Assembly: GCA_026413225.1 (NCBI GenBank)
Contig: CM048552.1
Location: 210,441,553-210,505,552 of the forward strand
Source of the DNA: Otis tarda
Lineage: Eukaryota > Chordata > Aves > Otidiformes > Otididae
Reading direction: 5' to 3'
Length of the DNA: 64,000 nt
Shown in pieces: positions 49,724 to 60,260 of this stretch. Numbering within the stretch: the stretch's first letter is position 1; each line of letters opens with the position of its first letter. The translations under genes were made by a program, and so were the position numbers. The notes under the pieces were generated by a model. That model was not told where the DNA came from and searched no databases. It was given only the letters and a program-made list of their open reading frames with translations.

Positions 49724-51650
49724 TAGAATTATAGAATCATTTAGGTTGGAAAAGACCCTTAAGATAACTGAGTCCAACTGTAAATGTAACACTGCCAAGT
49801 CCACTACTAAACCATGTCCCTAAGCACCACATCTACACGTCTTTTAAATACCTCCAGGGACGGTGACTCAACCACTTCCCTGGCCAGTCTGTTCCAATGC
49901 TTGACAACCCTTTAGGTGAAGAAATTTTTCCTAATATCCAATCTAAACCCCTGGCACAACTTGAGGCCATTTTTTCTCATCCTGTCACTTGTTACCTGGG
50001 AAAAGAGACCGACATCCACCTCACTACAACCTCCTTGCAGGTATTTGTAGAGAGCAATAAGGTCTTCTCTCATCCTCCTTTTCTCCAGATTAAACAATCA
50101 CAATTCCCTCAGCTGCTCCTCATAAAAGTTTTTCTCTAGACCCTTCACCAGCTTTGTTGCTCTCCTTTGGATGTGCTCCAGCACCTCAATGTCTTTCTTG
50201 CAGTGAGGGGCCCAAAACTGAACAAACTGTTCAAACTGTGGCCTCACCAGTGCTGTGTATTAAGGGGACGACCACTTCCCTAGTCCTGCTGGCCACACTA
50301 TTTCTGACATAAACAAGGATGCTCTTGACTTTCTTGGCTACCTGAGCACCCTGCTGGCTCGTATTCAGCCAGCTGTCGCCCACCAGCCCCACTCCCTGTC
50401 TTTTTCCATGAGGTAGCTTTCCAGCCACTCTTTCCCAAGCCTGTGGTGTTGCATGAGGTTATTGTGAGGCAGGTGCAGGACCTGGCACTCAGCCTTGTTG
50501 AACCTCATACAATTGGCCTTGACCCATCAATCCAGCCTGTCCAGATCTCTCTGTAGAGCCTTCCTACCCTCCAACAGATCAACACTCCCACTCAAGTTGA
50601 TGTCATCTGCAAACTTGCTGAGGCTGCATTTAATCTCCTTGTCCAGATCATTGACAAAGGTCTGAAACAGAACTAGTCCCAGTACTGAGCCCTTGGGAAC
50701 GCATTTGTGACCGGCTGCCAACTGGTTAGAAGTCCATTCACAACAGCTCTTGGGACCCAACCATCCAGCCAGTTTTTAATCCAGTGAATAGTTCAAGCCA
50801 TAAGCAGCCAGTTTCACCAGGAGAATGCTGTGGGTGAGTGTCAAAGATTTTACTAAAGTCTAGGCAAACAACATTCACAGCCTTTCCCTCATCCACTAAG
50901 CGAGTCACCTTGTCATAGAAGGAGATCAGGTTAGTGAAGCAGGACGTACCTTTCATAAACCCACGCTGACTGGGCCTGATAATCTGGTTGTCCTGTACAT
51001 GCCGCATGATGACAATCAAGGTGATAAGATCCATAACCTTCCCCAGCACTGAGGTCAGACTGACGGGCCTGCAGTTCCCCAGATCCTCCTTCCAGCCCTT
51101 CTTGTAGATGGGCTAACGTTTTGCTAACGTCCAGTCAACTGGAAACTCCCCGGTGTTGCCTGCTACCTACACCCCGGTTAGACAGGACTGCTGGTAAATG
51201 ATGGAAAGTGGTTTGGTAAGCACTTCTCCCAGCTCCCTCAGTACTCTTGGATGGATCTCATCTGGCCTCATAGACTTTTGTGTGTCTAAGTGGTGTAGTG
51301 GGTCACCCCTGGATTATGGGGGCTTCATTCTGCTCCCTGTACTCTCTTTCAACTCAGCCCTGAGATCAACTGGCCTTACTATTAAAGACTGAGGCAAAGA
51401 CATTAAGTATCTCAGACTTTTCCTCATCATTTGTCACTATGTTTCCCCCCACATCCAATAAGGGATGGAGATTCTCCTTAGCCCTCCACTTGTTGTTAAT
51501 GTATTTATAGAAACATTCTTTATCGCCTTTTACAACTGTAGGGGGATTAAGTTCTAGCTGGGCTTGGGCTCTTCTAATTTTCTCTTTGCATAACCTCATG
51601 ACATTCTTGTAGTCCTCCTGAGTTGCCCAAGTCCTCCTGAGTTGTCTAAT
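49724..51650 (-). mobile_element. Long CR1 LINE with broken ORF2 (reverse transcriptase)
   Basis: Its 3' end is at the left (TTAGAATTATAGAATCATTT, GGTTGGAAAAGACCC), so it reads on the minus strand. About 1.9 kb remain, covering much of the reverse transcriptase and the ORF2 end. Visible motifs are the palm aspartate in VNVVCLDFSKIFDT (near 50860), [18 protein letters not shown] in place of the usual PQGSVLGPVLF, and the catalytic FADD (50602-50613). The upstream part reads RRAQAQLELN and FYKYINNK (51366-51640). Frame changes and stops between 51366, 51049, 50760, 50428 and 50097 break it into at least five segments, so it is a pseudogene. It sits inside the older CR1. Confidence 0.92.
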
Positions 51651-51730
51651 AGAATAGATTTTCAAATATAGAATATTAGACAATTTGAAAATAGGTCCCA
51701 TTTGAAAATATACTCTTATATATTTTCAAA
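51642..51730. repeat. Cluster of inverted repeats at the CR1 5' junction
   Basis: TTGTCTAATA / TATTAGACAA (51642-51651, 51674-51683), ATTTTCAAAT / ATTTGAAAAT (51658-51667, 51683-51692) and TTTGAAAATATA / TATATTTTCAAA (51101+600 to 51730, i.e. 51701-51712 and 51719-51730) are all perfect pairs. Together they could form nested or alternative hairpins. They coincide with the right edge of the younger CR1. Confidence 0.85.
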
Positions 51731-52045
51731 GCATTGCTTTATTCTTGAACATATCCAGATCTCCAGAATATATTGGAAAGTTGGCATTTGTGATCCAGAG
51801 ATTTTTTTTGGCTGTATGCTTTAAGGTCTTAGATGAGTATTATCTGGATTTGCTTATCTTAAGATAAGCAGTTTTAGTAGTTGCTACTAAATATTACTAT
51901 TAGTTACGGTTGGAATCAACAGTGTTTCACTCACATTTTATGACTACACCATTAACTTTCCTTTCTAATATAGAAATATTTACTGAAAAATGTCTGTCCT
52001 TCTTTATTTTTAGTAATTATACTATTTTTATCCACCTAGTAATTT

Positions 52046-55000
52046 ACTAGTACAGTTGGTTATGTAGCACAGTCTGGAAGGAACTTGTGTTTTACACCTT
52101 GGATGAAGTATGTCTGTTCCTTGACAACACACATTGTAGCTGTTGTGGTAGCACTATAGAAGCAACGATTGTCTCTCTGACAGCATCAGTGTTAAATTTC
52201 AAGAAATATGATTTTTCTTCTTCAGTAAAGTATGGTGCTGATTCCCCCATAGTCTAATCACAAATTCCAGAATAATAGGGAACTGGCACTATTCTGTCAT
52301 TAGCATTAAAACCAGTAAGGGATTCTTTCTTAATAACCAAACGGTGTTAGCTATTGTTGTTATTACTATTTCCACATGAAAACATGAGGAAGTGTTTTCT
52401 GACTAGAGGTAGAACTGGAAGTTGAAGTCTACATTTTCTGGCTGATTCTGACAATTATTTGATGTTAGTGTCAATTTTTTTTTCATGCAGGACCAAACAA
52501 AATTGTTATAATCTTTAATTGTCAGAAAATGCTTTAAAATTCAGCATGAATATTTGAAGGTAAGGATTTGTTAAAGAAATAAATGCTTTCTCAAATGCTA
52601 ATAAGCACGAGAATTAAATAAGAACCAAGAATCCATGGACCCTCTTCTTGTAAATCAGCTGAATCTCAGAGAGTGTAGGCTGGACTGCGGTAGACTCTAT
52701 AGCCATTTATGTAATTGTTCTCATGTTTAAAATTACAATTGAATGAATTTGTATCTCAATGAATACTTTTAAAAAAACATTGTTTGATATTTGGATGTTT
52801 GGTTGTTTTTTTTTTTTTTAAATTTTTCGTTCTTTTGCTAGATATTCAGTGCCCATCCAATTTGATTGTTTCCTACTGTGATTTGCTTGTGGAGCAGGGA
52901 CTGATGTAGTGTGACTCTGCTTTATTTCTTTCTGTTTCAAGTGAAAAATTAATTTCATAAAGATATAACATCACAATATATATCTGCAATAGTTTCATGA
53001 GTGGATGCCCATCTGACTTTTCTTAAATTAAATAGTCAGTACCTGTGCAAGAGACAGTAGATGCCTAATCACCCATAGTGAATTTAGGGGACTAATCTTG
53101 TAGCATACAATGTTGTTGAAGAAGATATTTAAAATGATAGACTGGGTATCTCTTTCAAGAGCAGATCTGTAAGTAGCTTCCATTTAATTTGATTTATAGT
53201 TTCCTTTGTCTCACACACTGCTATGACACATTGTATTGACAGGACACAAGGATTTGTTACATAAAAAAAACAGGTTACAAATTTTGTTAGAGAGTAACCC
53301 ATTATTTACATTGCATACAGTTTGTTTATTTTATTTTTTTAATTTTATTTTATCACTAGGTTAAAACATGTTATTTGCAAATGCCCTTCAATATTTGCTC
53401 AAAACTAGAATAACACTGGTAAGTAGCAACTACTCAGCTGAATCTTTTTATTTCCCTTCTTCTCTTAGACTACAGCAATTCTTTTGTAATCACAAAGTGA
53501 ATTTGAAGAAGTTAGTAACAGTTTAATTCTTGCAGAAGAGAAAAAAATATTTCTGCTCAGAGGAGACCTTAGCTAAACGTAAGTCTATTGAATTTCAATT
53601 TAGTATAAAATATATTGTCCAGCACTTTGTAAAAGCATTGCAGCAATATTCCTGGCCCTTGTTTAATTGCTCACATATAAAAGATATGGCAGAGGCTTTG
53701 GAGAACATAGTGCCCTTCCTGTGTCTCCTACCTTCTATCAAATACAATTAATCTCTCTAATGAGCCTATTTAGAAGGCTCAGACTTGTATGTTTCACATT
53801 TTTGCAAGCCTTCAGGGAGATTAATTTCAATTACTTGTATGCCTGTTGGAGGGAATCACAAAAACAGGATGGACTTTGCTGAACTCAGTTCATTTGGTTT
53901 ACATTTTGTTTGTGGTCTTCACCTTAAACTAATGTTGAATGCCTCTCAACAGACCTGAGTTGTCATTTGCAAATATTTCTGATAAAACTTTTTGAGGAGG
54001 CAGCTATAGAGCTAGATTTTATATGAAAAAAAAACTTCTGACAAGTTAGTTTCTGATTTGCACATATAGAAATTGTTACCATCTCAAGTGAAACATTTAT
54101 TTGGACATCTTAGAGTACCAATGAAGTGTGTGGCTTTTTTACTATTTTAATTATGTATAACAACATTGTATGACTGAATACATGTATTTCCATTTTCTTC
54201 AAAGCTAAACAAAGATTTTTTTTTCAGAATAAATGCTGTTATTCGTGAAATCCTCCACCTCTCATTCTCTCATCTTCTCTTTAGAACATTTTATTGGAGC
54301 CTTCTTTAACACCCTGCCCCACTTTCCAAAGGGCGATAAAAAACAACAACAAAAAAGGAAACTTAGCAGTTTAAGAACACATAGTGCAAAAGAGTTCATA
54401 AAACAATTAAAGATCCACTCTTGATCTGGACAATTAAAAATACACTGATTGTAATTTTAACCATTGCATAAGCTCAAGAAGACATCTTAACATTTGAACA
54501 CTGAATGTTTAAACTTTTGAACACTGAACAAGTGAATACCTATGAAGGTTTTATGGGAAAACTATCCAAAGTTTTACTGAGATTGATGTCTCATCTGTGC
54601 TTACACAGTTCATACAATAATTCTCTTCGTATAATAATTTCCCAAGAAAATTCTGGATGCATTATAGGTGAGAAGCAAAAATTTATGGAGTTTTACTCCT
54701 GCATTTTATTACATTTTTGAAGTTTGAAAGACAATTCGTGGCACTGTAGTTAAAATGAAAACCTTGTGGTATAGATACTAACAAGGCTCAGAAAACAGTT
54801 GAAAGTGAATGACATAGTATCAAAGAGCAGAGGAATTTTTCTGATGAAAGGCATGAACCAGTGGAAGCAAAGGCACTGTCTAATGAAGGAGTCTTATCAC
54901 TGTATCTTAATTCTCTGTTTATGATGGACGGAGTTAAGCACACAGAAAGGCTTTCTGGATAAGATCCTGCTGATTTAAACTTAGGTACTTAGAGTAGGCA

Positions 55001-55701
55001 GACAAGGTATCCCACTGCAGATTTTTAAAGTTTCTGCAATATCTATTGGCTATTTAGATAACATAAGCATTTACTTTAGAAATATTTACTAGATACCTCA
55101 AATTCAGGAGAAAGATATGTGTCTGAACTTGTTCTGAACCCTATATAAATATTTCTGTGACTTTCGTGGGCACTGTATCAATGGCAGAGAACGACACTTA
55201 AGTTATGTTAAATGCTAGAGAAGGATAATACGTTGGTAGAGAGAAATGTGATACACGGAGAGGTCTGACACTGGAAACTTGCAGTGACTTTATATTTTCC
55301 TTTTGGCTTCCCTCCCTTACACATGCATATGTTATGTATAATCTTGGCTGGTTTGTTGATATTTTTTTTCCTCCTAAGCAGTAGTATAACATGTCTCAGA
55401 CTAATAGAAAAATAAAACAGCAATAAAAATTGTTCATTACTAGGAGGCACTTACTTTTACCTTATACTTTTTCGAACAAGATGATTCTTTAAAGAACTAC
55501 AGAAAATAATGACTACACTGTCACTACTATTATTTTATTATATTACTATTATTGATTCAGATCATTACTGCAAAAGATTTTAAGATATCTAAAATAACGC
55601 AAAGGCAGATTAATTTATTTGGAAAATATTCTTAGTGCAGTCTTTTGCTTTTGTAGATATTTCCTGGCTTTTTCATTGCACTCACAGGAGACCTCACAGG
55701 G
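52046..55701. other. Unique AT-rich DNA
   Basis: About 3.7 kb with only short, unrecognised open frames and T-rich patches (near 52807 and 53330). No gene supported. Confidence 0.5.
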
Positions 55702-56699
55702 TGTGTTGGTTTTGTTTAGTATGGGGTGGCTATGGTGGCAGATTCTGCAAGAAGCTGCTAGAAGTTTCCCCTTTCTCTAGGATTTAGCTGGGTCTAGGGT
55801 GGACCCGCTGCTGGCCAGGGCCGAACCTATTGGCGACAGTGGTAATGCCTCTGTGACAACGTATTTAAGAAGCGGAAAATAATAATTAAAAAAAAAAGTA
55901 AAAGAGTGAAGAAGCTGAAGCAGGGGCAGAGAGGGGGAGGCGCGAGCCTTGTGGGCCTTGCAGGCCTCACCCTCTGGCCTCCCGCCGGGCAGCCGACTGG
56001 GCCCAACTCAGCCCAGCCTGACTGCAAGAAGTGGAGAGGAGATGAGATGTGAAGAGACTGTGAGAGGCATCCGCCTGAGCCAGTTGTGAAGAATTTCTTG
56101 TGAGAGGAACGGCTGCAGACGCCAAGGTCAGTTCAGAAGGAGGGGGAGCAGTAATGCTGCTCCTGGCAGAGATTCCCCTGCAGCCCGTGGTGCAGCCCAT
56201 GGTGGAGCAGGCTGTGCCCCTGCAGCCCATGGAGGCCCACGGAGGGGCAGACATCCCCCTGCAGCCTGGGGAGGACCCCATCTCTGGGCAGAGGAGGAAT
56301 GTGACGAGTTTTTCCCGAGTGGCGAAAAACAACGTGTGAGGAACTGACTGTAACCCCTGTTTCCTATTCCCCCCTGTGCCGCTCAGGGGGCAAGCAGGTA
56401 GAAATAACTGAAAGGAAGTTAAGCCTGGGAAGAGGGAGGGGTGGGGGGAAGTTGGTTTTGTTTTCTCTCATTATCCTGCTTTGGTTTTATCAATAATAAT
56501 AGTAAATAAATAGATTGCCCTAAGTCCAGTCTGTATTACCTGTAACGGTAACTTGAATGATCTCTCCCTGTCCTTATTTCAAACCTGGAGGATTTTTGTT
56601 ATATTATCTCTCCCCCATTCCCTTGGAGGGTTGGGAGAATGAGTGAGACTGCGTAGCTTGGGATTGCTGGAATTTTTTATACTCATTTAAAACCACACA
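55702..56699 (+). mobile_element. Solo LTR of an avian endogenous retrovirus, ~1 kb
   Basis: Starts TGTGTTGGTTTTG and ends AAAACCACACA. The internal text matches a well-known avian LTR type: GAAGCTGCTAGAAGTTTCCC, GGACCCGCTGCTGGCCAGGG, CTCTGTGACAACGTATTTAA, GGAACTGACTGTAACCCC, and GATCTCTCCCTGTCCTTATT. A TATA-like TATTTAA lies at 55862-55868 and an AATAAA signal at 56505-56510. No second LTR or interior is present. No clear target duplication is visible; both edges are rich in CA/TG, so the exact ends are uncertain by a few bases. Confidence 0.88.
56160..56300 (+). repeat. Short tandem array inside the LTR
   Basis: About three units of roughly 42 bp share CCCCTGCAGCCC(G/A)TGG and GGNGGAGCAG. 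They keep a frame open from 56100 to 56339 with a repeated PLQP motif (80 codons). This lies in the LTR and matches no protein I know, so I do not call it a gene. Confidence 0.7.
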
Positions 56700-56974
56700 C
56701 AATAAAAAGACATGCTTATTTCACTGATGAAACATCAAGAACATTTCCTTTTTTGGATTCTTGTTGCTGTTGGGTGAGGTAAGCATTCCTGATTGCTTCA
56801 GTTCTCCTGCACATGCAAGGACACACACTCTGGTGCATACATTTTACTCTAGTCTGTAACTTTGCCCAGAACTGCAACTTTTTTTTTCGATTTCCCTTAG
56901 GCTGTCTCCTTAGGAATAAAGAGACAAATTCCTGACTTTCCACTAGAAAAAGAGAATATCATATTAACCTAGTT
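56700..56974. other. Short unique spacer
   Basis: Nothing recognised between the solo LTR and the ancient CR1 end. Confidence 0.45.
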
Positions 56975-57600
56975 TATCAGATCAATAGTCCATCTAGCCT
57001 AGCAGTCTGTCTTTGGTAGTGATGGTAGGAGGTACAGTTTAGGAAAAGCATGTGAAGCCCATTATCTTCGTTCTCCACTAGTCATTGAAACAGTGGAATT
57101 AGAAGGAAAATCTCTGCCTGTCCCCTTTAATAACTGTTTATGGATCTGCTGTTCATTAATGTCTCTATTTTATTTTTGAACCTGCTGATAGTACTTACCT
57201 CACAATCTTTTCTAGAAACAGATTACAGAAGTTCACTAAGTACTGTGTAGAAAAGGACTACTTTTATCTGTTTTAAGTCAGTTTCACAAAGTGGCCCTTG
57301 AGTGTATACAGTGTATACAGGACTGTGTGGGTGGTAAGTAAGAGTGATGTACTCATTTTGTATTTCGTATTTTAGTTATATTTTATATTTCATTTATCAT
57401 TCAACCATCTTTAGGATGTAAGCCTTGAACACATTCCCTCAGCTTTCTTCTCCCTAAATTTAAGAGTCCCAACCTCTTTAGTCTCTCCTCATAGAGCCAT
57501 AATTCTGTCCCCTGTGTTATTTTAGTGTCTCTGCTCTGTACCTTCTTTAACTCTAATACGTCACTCCTCCCCTGCATGGTAGCCAAGGTTTTATGCAGTT
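56975..57600 (-). mobile_element. Ancient CR1 LINE, 3' end and ORF2 terminus
   Basis: Left to right it follows the complement of the old archosaur/turtle CR1 3' region: ATCAATAGTCCATCTAGCCT, then TTTTTGAACCTGCTGATAG, GTGTAGAAAAGGACTACTTT and AGTCTCTCCTCATAGAGCC. On the minus strand a 68-codon frame (57401-57604) still shows ELKKVQSRDTKITQG and YEERLKRLGLLNLGRRKLRE, the worn counterparts of the CR1 ORF2 end. It belongs to a clearly older layer than the ATTCTATG-tailed copies. Confidence 0.7.
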
Positions 57601-58911
57601 TCAAATGGTACCTTCTTTTCTCTTCTCAGTGCCCTTTCTGGTGATGCTCAAATGTGTTGCCTTTTTTAGCTGTCACCTCACAGGGAGCTATGATACTTCC
57701 AAAGCAGCTGTATTTTCCTTAGGAGTACTCCTTTCACACATTGAGCAAGGTTATGGTGTGAAAGCAAAGATTTCTCTCCTGTAGCAGTAGACAGTAAAGA
57801 GAGGACTCATGAACTTGTTAGAAACTCACTGCATGTAATTAAGAATTAAAGCTTTTCCATGTTTTATATGCTTTATTGAACAAAACAAGACAAAAAAAAT
57901 CTTATTATAAATGTAAAGTACAAAAAAATTGTCCCTCTGTTTTTCCAAGAACTTTGATGCACTACAACTTTTTCTCCTTACAAGTTTTAAAAGACCATTT
58001 ACATAATTCTTTCACCTCAAAAACCCTTTTTTAAAGATAATTTTCTCTTATAGCTTAGATACTCTGTAATCCCAACCCACTGCTGTGCACTCAAATTTCT
58101 CAACCGCTGTAACTCCCAGAACTCGCTGCCAGAGGCTAAAGCCATATATTATATAGTACTGAAGTTGATCTTTGTCTCACTGAGAAGGCTTTATTTTATT
58201 TTATTTGACACAATAATATTTATTAACTTCAAAGTTCCTCACGGCATATATAATACTTGAAAAATTGCACCTACAGCATGGGGGAAGGGGCTTTGTTTCG
58301 AAGGAGATTGAACCAAATCCTAGCCTGATTTTTAGAAATCCAGACTCTGTGCTTTGATATCTCTAGCAAAGCTATCTGCTGTTTGAATATCAATTAGGAC
58401 ACACAAGAAAAATGAGTGTTGAGTCATGCAGAGGGATAAAACTGATTGGTACAGATACAGCTATGTTACCGCTAGTTGCTTTACAGACACTGGAATTGGT
58501 TCTCATGTGGGTAAATGATTTAGTGATCTCTAGAAACATTTCTAGACTTCTGCAACCAGCATTTGCTTTAGTTACAGCCTGAATTTCAGTTCAGTTTTGA
58601 GATCTAACAAAGGGAATGGCTCTGTGGATGTCAGTTATGAGAAAGTGGATATTGATAATCCTTTGTGGCCAGGTTCCCAACAACAGACATGGTATGAAGG
58701 GACACCTTCCTCCTCCACTGGTGAAGCATGAGGAAAAACCCATTATGTTAGAAACAACTGAACCCAAGCAGGATCTTGACTTTAGGTGAAAATAACTAGG
58801 ATATTCCCTTAAGTGGAAGAGAAAGTGTGCTTACTAGTTTTGCTTTGATTTGGTTTGGCTTTTTCCTGGTTCATTTTCTGCTCCTGGAGTTCCTGCAATA
58901 ATTAATCCTCC
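57601..58911. other. Unique AT-rich DNA
   Basis: Only short unrecognised open frames. No mobile element recognised. Confidence 0.5.
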
Positions 58912-58944
<33 letters not shown>

Positions 58945-58952
58945 TGAGAGAG
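58912..58952 (+). repeat. Compound dinucleotide microsatellite (GT)7(GA)n
   Basis: Seven GT units pass into about nine GA units, then TGAGAGAGA. Simple sequence with no gene context. Confidence 0.95.
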
Positions 58953-60079
58953 ATTTTGCTGTGGATGATTACTGAATTAAAAAACTAATAATCCAGGGAG
59001 AATTTTAAAGTCCCAAATCTGACCTTCCAGTAGCAATCAGAGCATACTCTTGAAAACCCCAGGATTACTTCTCTTGGGCTGAGAAGTATGCAGACATCCA
59101 GGTTTCCTGTGTCCCTCTCAAGTGGTTGTTAGGACTGACAAGTTTGTAGCACCTGGATTACATGTAGTTTATAAGAGGTCCACATGTGTCTGTACAGGTA
59201 GAGAAACTGTGCTGGGAGGAAGGTGCTGCTTAGTCCAAAACTACCTCCAAAGAAGAAAACAAGCCAGCAAGGCAGAAGAAGGCTAGAGTGTCCAGCACAT
59301 CTTGAGATCGTTCTGCATAAGCAGTTCAGCCCTATCCAGCAATAGAGAATTAGAACTTCGTGGAGATGGTTCATTCACTGCCCTGAATCACTTGTAAGAC
59401 TGTCTCCATCTTCCCATGTTCATGGTATGGGTCTTGAGATTGATATTCAGCTCATAAGGTCAAGCATATTTGTATTAACTTAGTTTTCAGAAAATGCACC
59501 TCTATTGCAACTGGCAATTAGCTCTGGAGGAAACCTCAAGCTGACCAGGTAAATCACATATAGTCAGAACAGACCTAACAAGGGCTTAGGTGGAGTTTTG
59601 ATGTCTCTTTACTCATTTCAAAATTGCAGTGGTGCTCAGGTGCCTAAATTCTTCCCACTTCTTCAGGTCTGGGTGCTCCTTATACCAAGAAAGTTATGTA
59701 TGCATAGGCACTTATGGAAAACTGTAGCCTGAAATAAAGGCAATTGATCAATTTTAGGCTTCTGTAGAGATTAAATGATACATGAAAATAGGCGCATTAA
59801 CAATGACTTCCTGAAATTTAGGCCCCCAAACTCAGTTAACTGATCAAGTGGTCAACTGTTGACACTGAATATCTTGCTTTGGTTATTAGTGTTGGATAAC
59901 ATTCAGTTCTTAATAAAGAGCAGGGTAGGATTAGCATTTATTGTGCTTATGATATTATAGTCAGAAAAATTTTTTTTATTTTATTTTTTAAAAAGTTTAT
60001 TTTCTTCATAAATTAGTCCCAGCCATCACTTTACTGGAATGAAGAAAAAGTAATGGTTGAGACACTGAGGTAATTGCTT
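58953..60079. other. Unique DNA, no gene seen
   Basis: An 81-codon minus-strand frame (59129-59374) is unrecognised. A T/A-rich patch lies near 59970-60000. Confidence 0.45.
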
Positions 60080-60260
60080 TCAAATTTTAGGGTGCTGGAT
60101 TAAATACTTTATTGGCCAGAGACTTCCTACATGGCCTTCACTTCACTGGTCTATTTGGATTTCCATGCTCTATCTGCAAAATAGAGATGATTGTTTTACC
60201 CTGCTTTACAGAGTTACTATAAAATGTTGTACCGAATGGAGTAAGATAATTTAAATAAGG
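60080..60260 (+). mobile_element. Ancient MIR-like SINE remnant
   Basis: CCTTCACTTCACTGGTCTAT, then TGCTCTATCTGCAAAATAGA, GATGATTGTTTTACCCTGCT and TTACAGAGTTACTATAAAAT follow the order of the MIR core ('acttcac..ctcagtttcc..atctgtaaaatagagatgat..ccctgcttacagggttgttgtgag'). Plus orientation, strongly diverged; the tRNA-like head is not clear. Confidence 0.5.

Larger units (their letters stand above)
48110..52045 (-). mobile_element. Ancient CR1-type LINE, split by two later insertions
   Basis: Three pieces (about 48110-48452, 49080-49720 and 51690-52045) follow, in order, the complement of the old CR1 consensus known from archosaurs and turtles. Landmarks are TTCTTTTCTGAATCCTTTCC, ACATATGGAGACCAGAACTC and CATATTAACCCTTTTGGTTA in the first piece. 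The second has TATAAAGATGACCTGTCCTC and AAGCCATTGATAAAAAGATT. The third has TAGATGAGTATTATCTGGA, TAGTAGTTGC and AATATAGAAATATTTACTGA. Together they cover the 3' part of ORF2, including the reverse transcriptase region. All frames are broken. A solo LTR and a younger CR1 separate the pieces. Confidence 0.7.

Noticed and set aside
56100-56339. 79-codon frame with PLQP repeats
   Set aside because: It lies wholly in a solo LTR and follows from the tandem units. No matching retroviral product is known to me.
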